DNA of 5,857 nucleotides. Origin: Sulfurimonas sp. (GTDB lineage Bacteria > Campylobacterota > Campylobacteria > Campylobacterales > Sulfurimonadaceae). Both the position numbers and the translations under genes were made by a program. A model generated the notes under the pieces. The model worked only from the letters and a program-made list of their open reading frames with translations. It did no database searches and had not been told where the DNA came from. Positions 5,255-5,857 of this stretch are shown one piece after another (positions within the stretch are counted from its first letter, which is position 1; each line of letters begins with the position of its first letter). The stretch spans positions 1-5,857 of the forward strand of contig JAGGWE010000123.1 of assembly GCA_021157665.1 (NCBI GenBank). Direction: 5' to 3'.

Positions 5255-5857
5255 GAGAAGTTGTTGTAATATCTGGAAAAGGTGGAACTGGAAAAACTTC
5301 TCTTAGTGCTGCATTTGCATATTTAGAAGGCTCAAATGCCTTAGTAAGTGATTGTGATGTTGATGCTGCAAATATGCACCTGCTTTTAGATGCAAACTTT
5401 AAAAACCAAGAAGATTTTTTTAGTGGCGAGATTGCTGTTATAGATGAAGAACTCTGTACAAACTGTGGTATCTGTTTTGATGCTTGTAGATTTGATGCAA
5501 TTACTCCAACTGATGATTTTCACATAGTTGATCCCATCTCATGCGAGGGTTGTCACTACTGTTTTAGAGTTTGTCCACATGATGCTATAACTATGCCGAC
5601 ACAAAAAGCTGGAGATATATTTATCTCAGATATAAAAAACAACACTCAAATGATACATGCCAAACTTGGTTTTGCAGCTGAGAACTCTGGAAAACTTGTA
5701 GCAAAAGTAAAACAAGAAGCTAAAACCTTGGCACTCAAAAAAGATAAAGAGTTTCTTATAACAGATGGAAGCCCTGGAATTGGTTGTCCTGTAATTTCAT
5801 CACTTAGTGGTGCTTCATTGGTGGTCTTGGTAACAGAAGCAACTGTTTCAGGACTTC
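5251..5857 (+). CDS. Second MinD/Mrp-like P-loop ATPase with inserted double [4Fe-4S] ferredoxin domain, 3' end beyond the window
   Basis: The first 202 residues are present and the frame is open to the right edge, so the C-terminal part (probably some 80-90 residues, by comparison with its 283-residue neighbour) is missing. It repeats the neighbour's plan: Walker A GKGGTGKT (9-16) with signature Lys10, SDCDVDAANMH (33-43), ferredoxin cysteines 69/72/75/79 and 98/101/104/108 followed by Pro, then DGSPGIGCPV (172-181) as the switch II region. The last differs from the usual DxPPGT in having Ser for the first Pro and Ile for Thr, but keeps a Cys-Pro (179-180) like the first ATPase. About 50 residues between the second cluster and switch II carry the short GDIFISDI segment seen in this family. 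The tight ATGA overlap and parallel architecture suggest a heterodimer. Confidence 0.95.
   Translation, partial: MREVVVISGKGGTGKTSLSAAFAYLEGSNALVSDCDVDAANMHLLLDANFKNQEDFFSGEIAVIDEELCTNCGICFDACRFDAITPTDDFHIVDPISCEGCHYCFRVCPHDAITMPTQKAGDIFISDIKNNTQMIHAKLGFAAENSGKLVAKVKQEAKTLALKKDKEFLITDGSPGIGCPVISSLSGASLVVLVTEATVSGL

Noticed and set aside
4403..5857. Tandem ATPases as MinD cell-division or nitrogenase NifH proteins
   Set aside because: The eight inserted ferredoxin cysteines per protein are absent from MinD, and the NifH cluster-binding cysteine pattern is not seen; no MinC/MinE or nif genes are in the window.

Overview
The window is AT-rich, densely packed DNA, most likely from a Campylobacterota (epsilonproteobacterial) chromosome of the Sulfurimonas/Sulfuricurvum/Arcobacter kind. 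This is inferred from the combination of small monohaem periplasmic cytochromes, a cytochrome c-553 resembling the Helicobacter type, a DUF1104-like small secreted protein, a Helicobacter-like xanthine-guanine phosphoribosyltransferase ending in WIDFFWE, and AT-rich spacers with TATAAT-type -10 boxes and few visible -35 boxes. There are no RNA genes, insertion sequences, CRISPR arrays or other mobile elements, and no gene-free stretch longer than 84 bases.

Layout. (1) Bases 3-680: the 3' part of a TerB plus J-domain co-chaperone whose true start probably lies left of the window. (2) Bases 667-3476, plus strand: a tightly packed run of monohaem cytochrome c, a tiny secreted DUF1104-like protein, an OmpR-type response regulator, a membrane histidine kinase and a second monohaem cytochrome c. 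The genes overlap or nearly touch, except for a 52-base gap before the DUF1104-like gene that carries a good -10 box. (3) Bases 3543-3857: a separate, strongly ribosome-bound cytochrome c-553 gene. (4) Bases 3869-4318, minus strand: a purine phosphoribosyltransferase convergent with c-553; the two stop codons fall in opposite arms of one small hairpin. (5) Bases 4403-5857, plus strand, divergent from the phosphoribosyltransferase: two tandem MinD/Mrp-like P-loop ATPases, each with two [4Fe-4S] cysteine clusters inserted after Walker A. They overlap by 4 bases, and the second runs off the right edge.

How they fit together. The cytochromes and the two-component system suggest a periplasmic redox or envelope-stress circuit: the kinase has a periplasmic domain of about 110 residues, is flanked by two related cytochromes, and is preceded by a small secreted protein that could act as a sensor accessory. 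The paired ferredoxin-ATPases look like a heteromeric machine for Fe-S/metal-cofactor handling or ATP-driven electron transfer, of unknown exact function. The most interesting points are the cytochrome-sandwiched signalling operon and the paired ATPases with a shared Cys-Pro after the switch II motif. I see no wholly unprecedented system.
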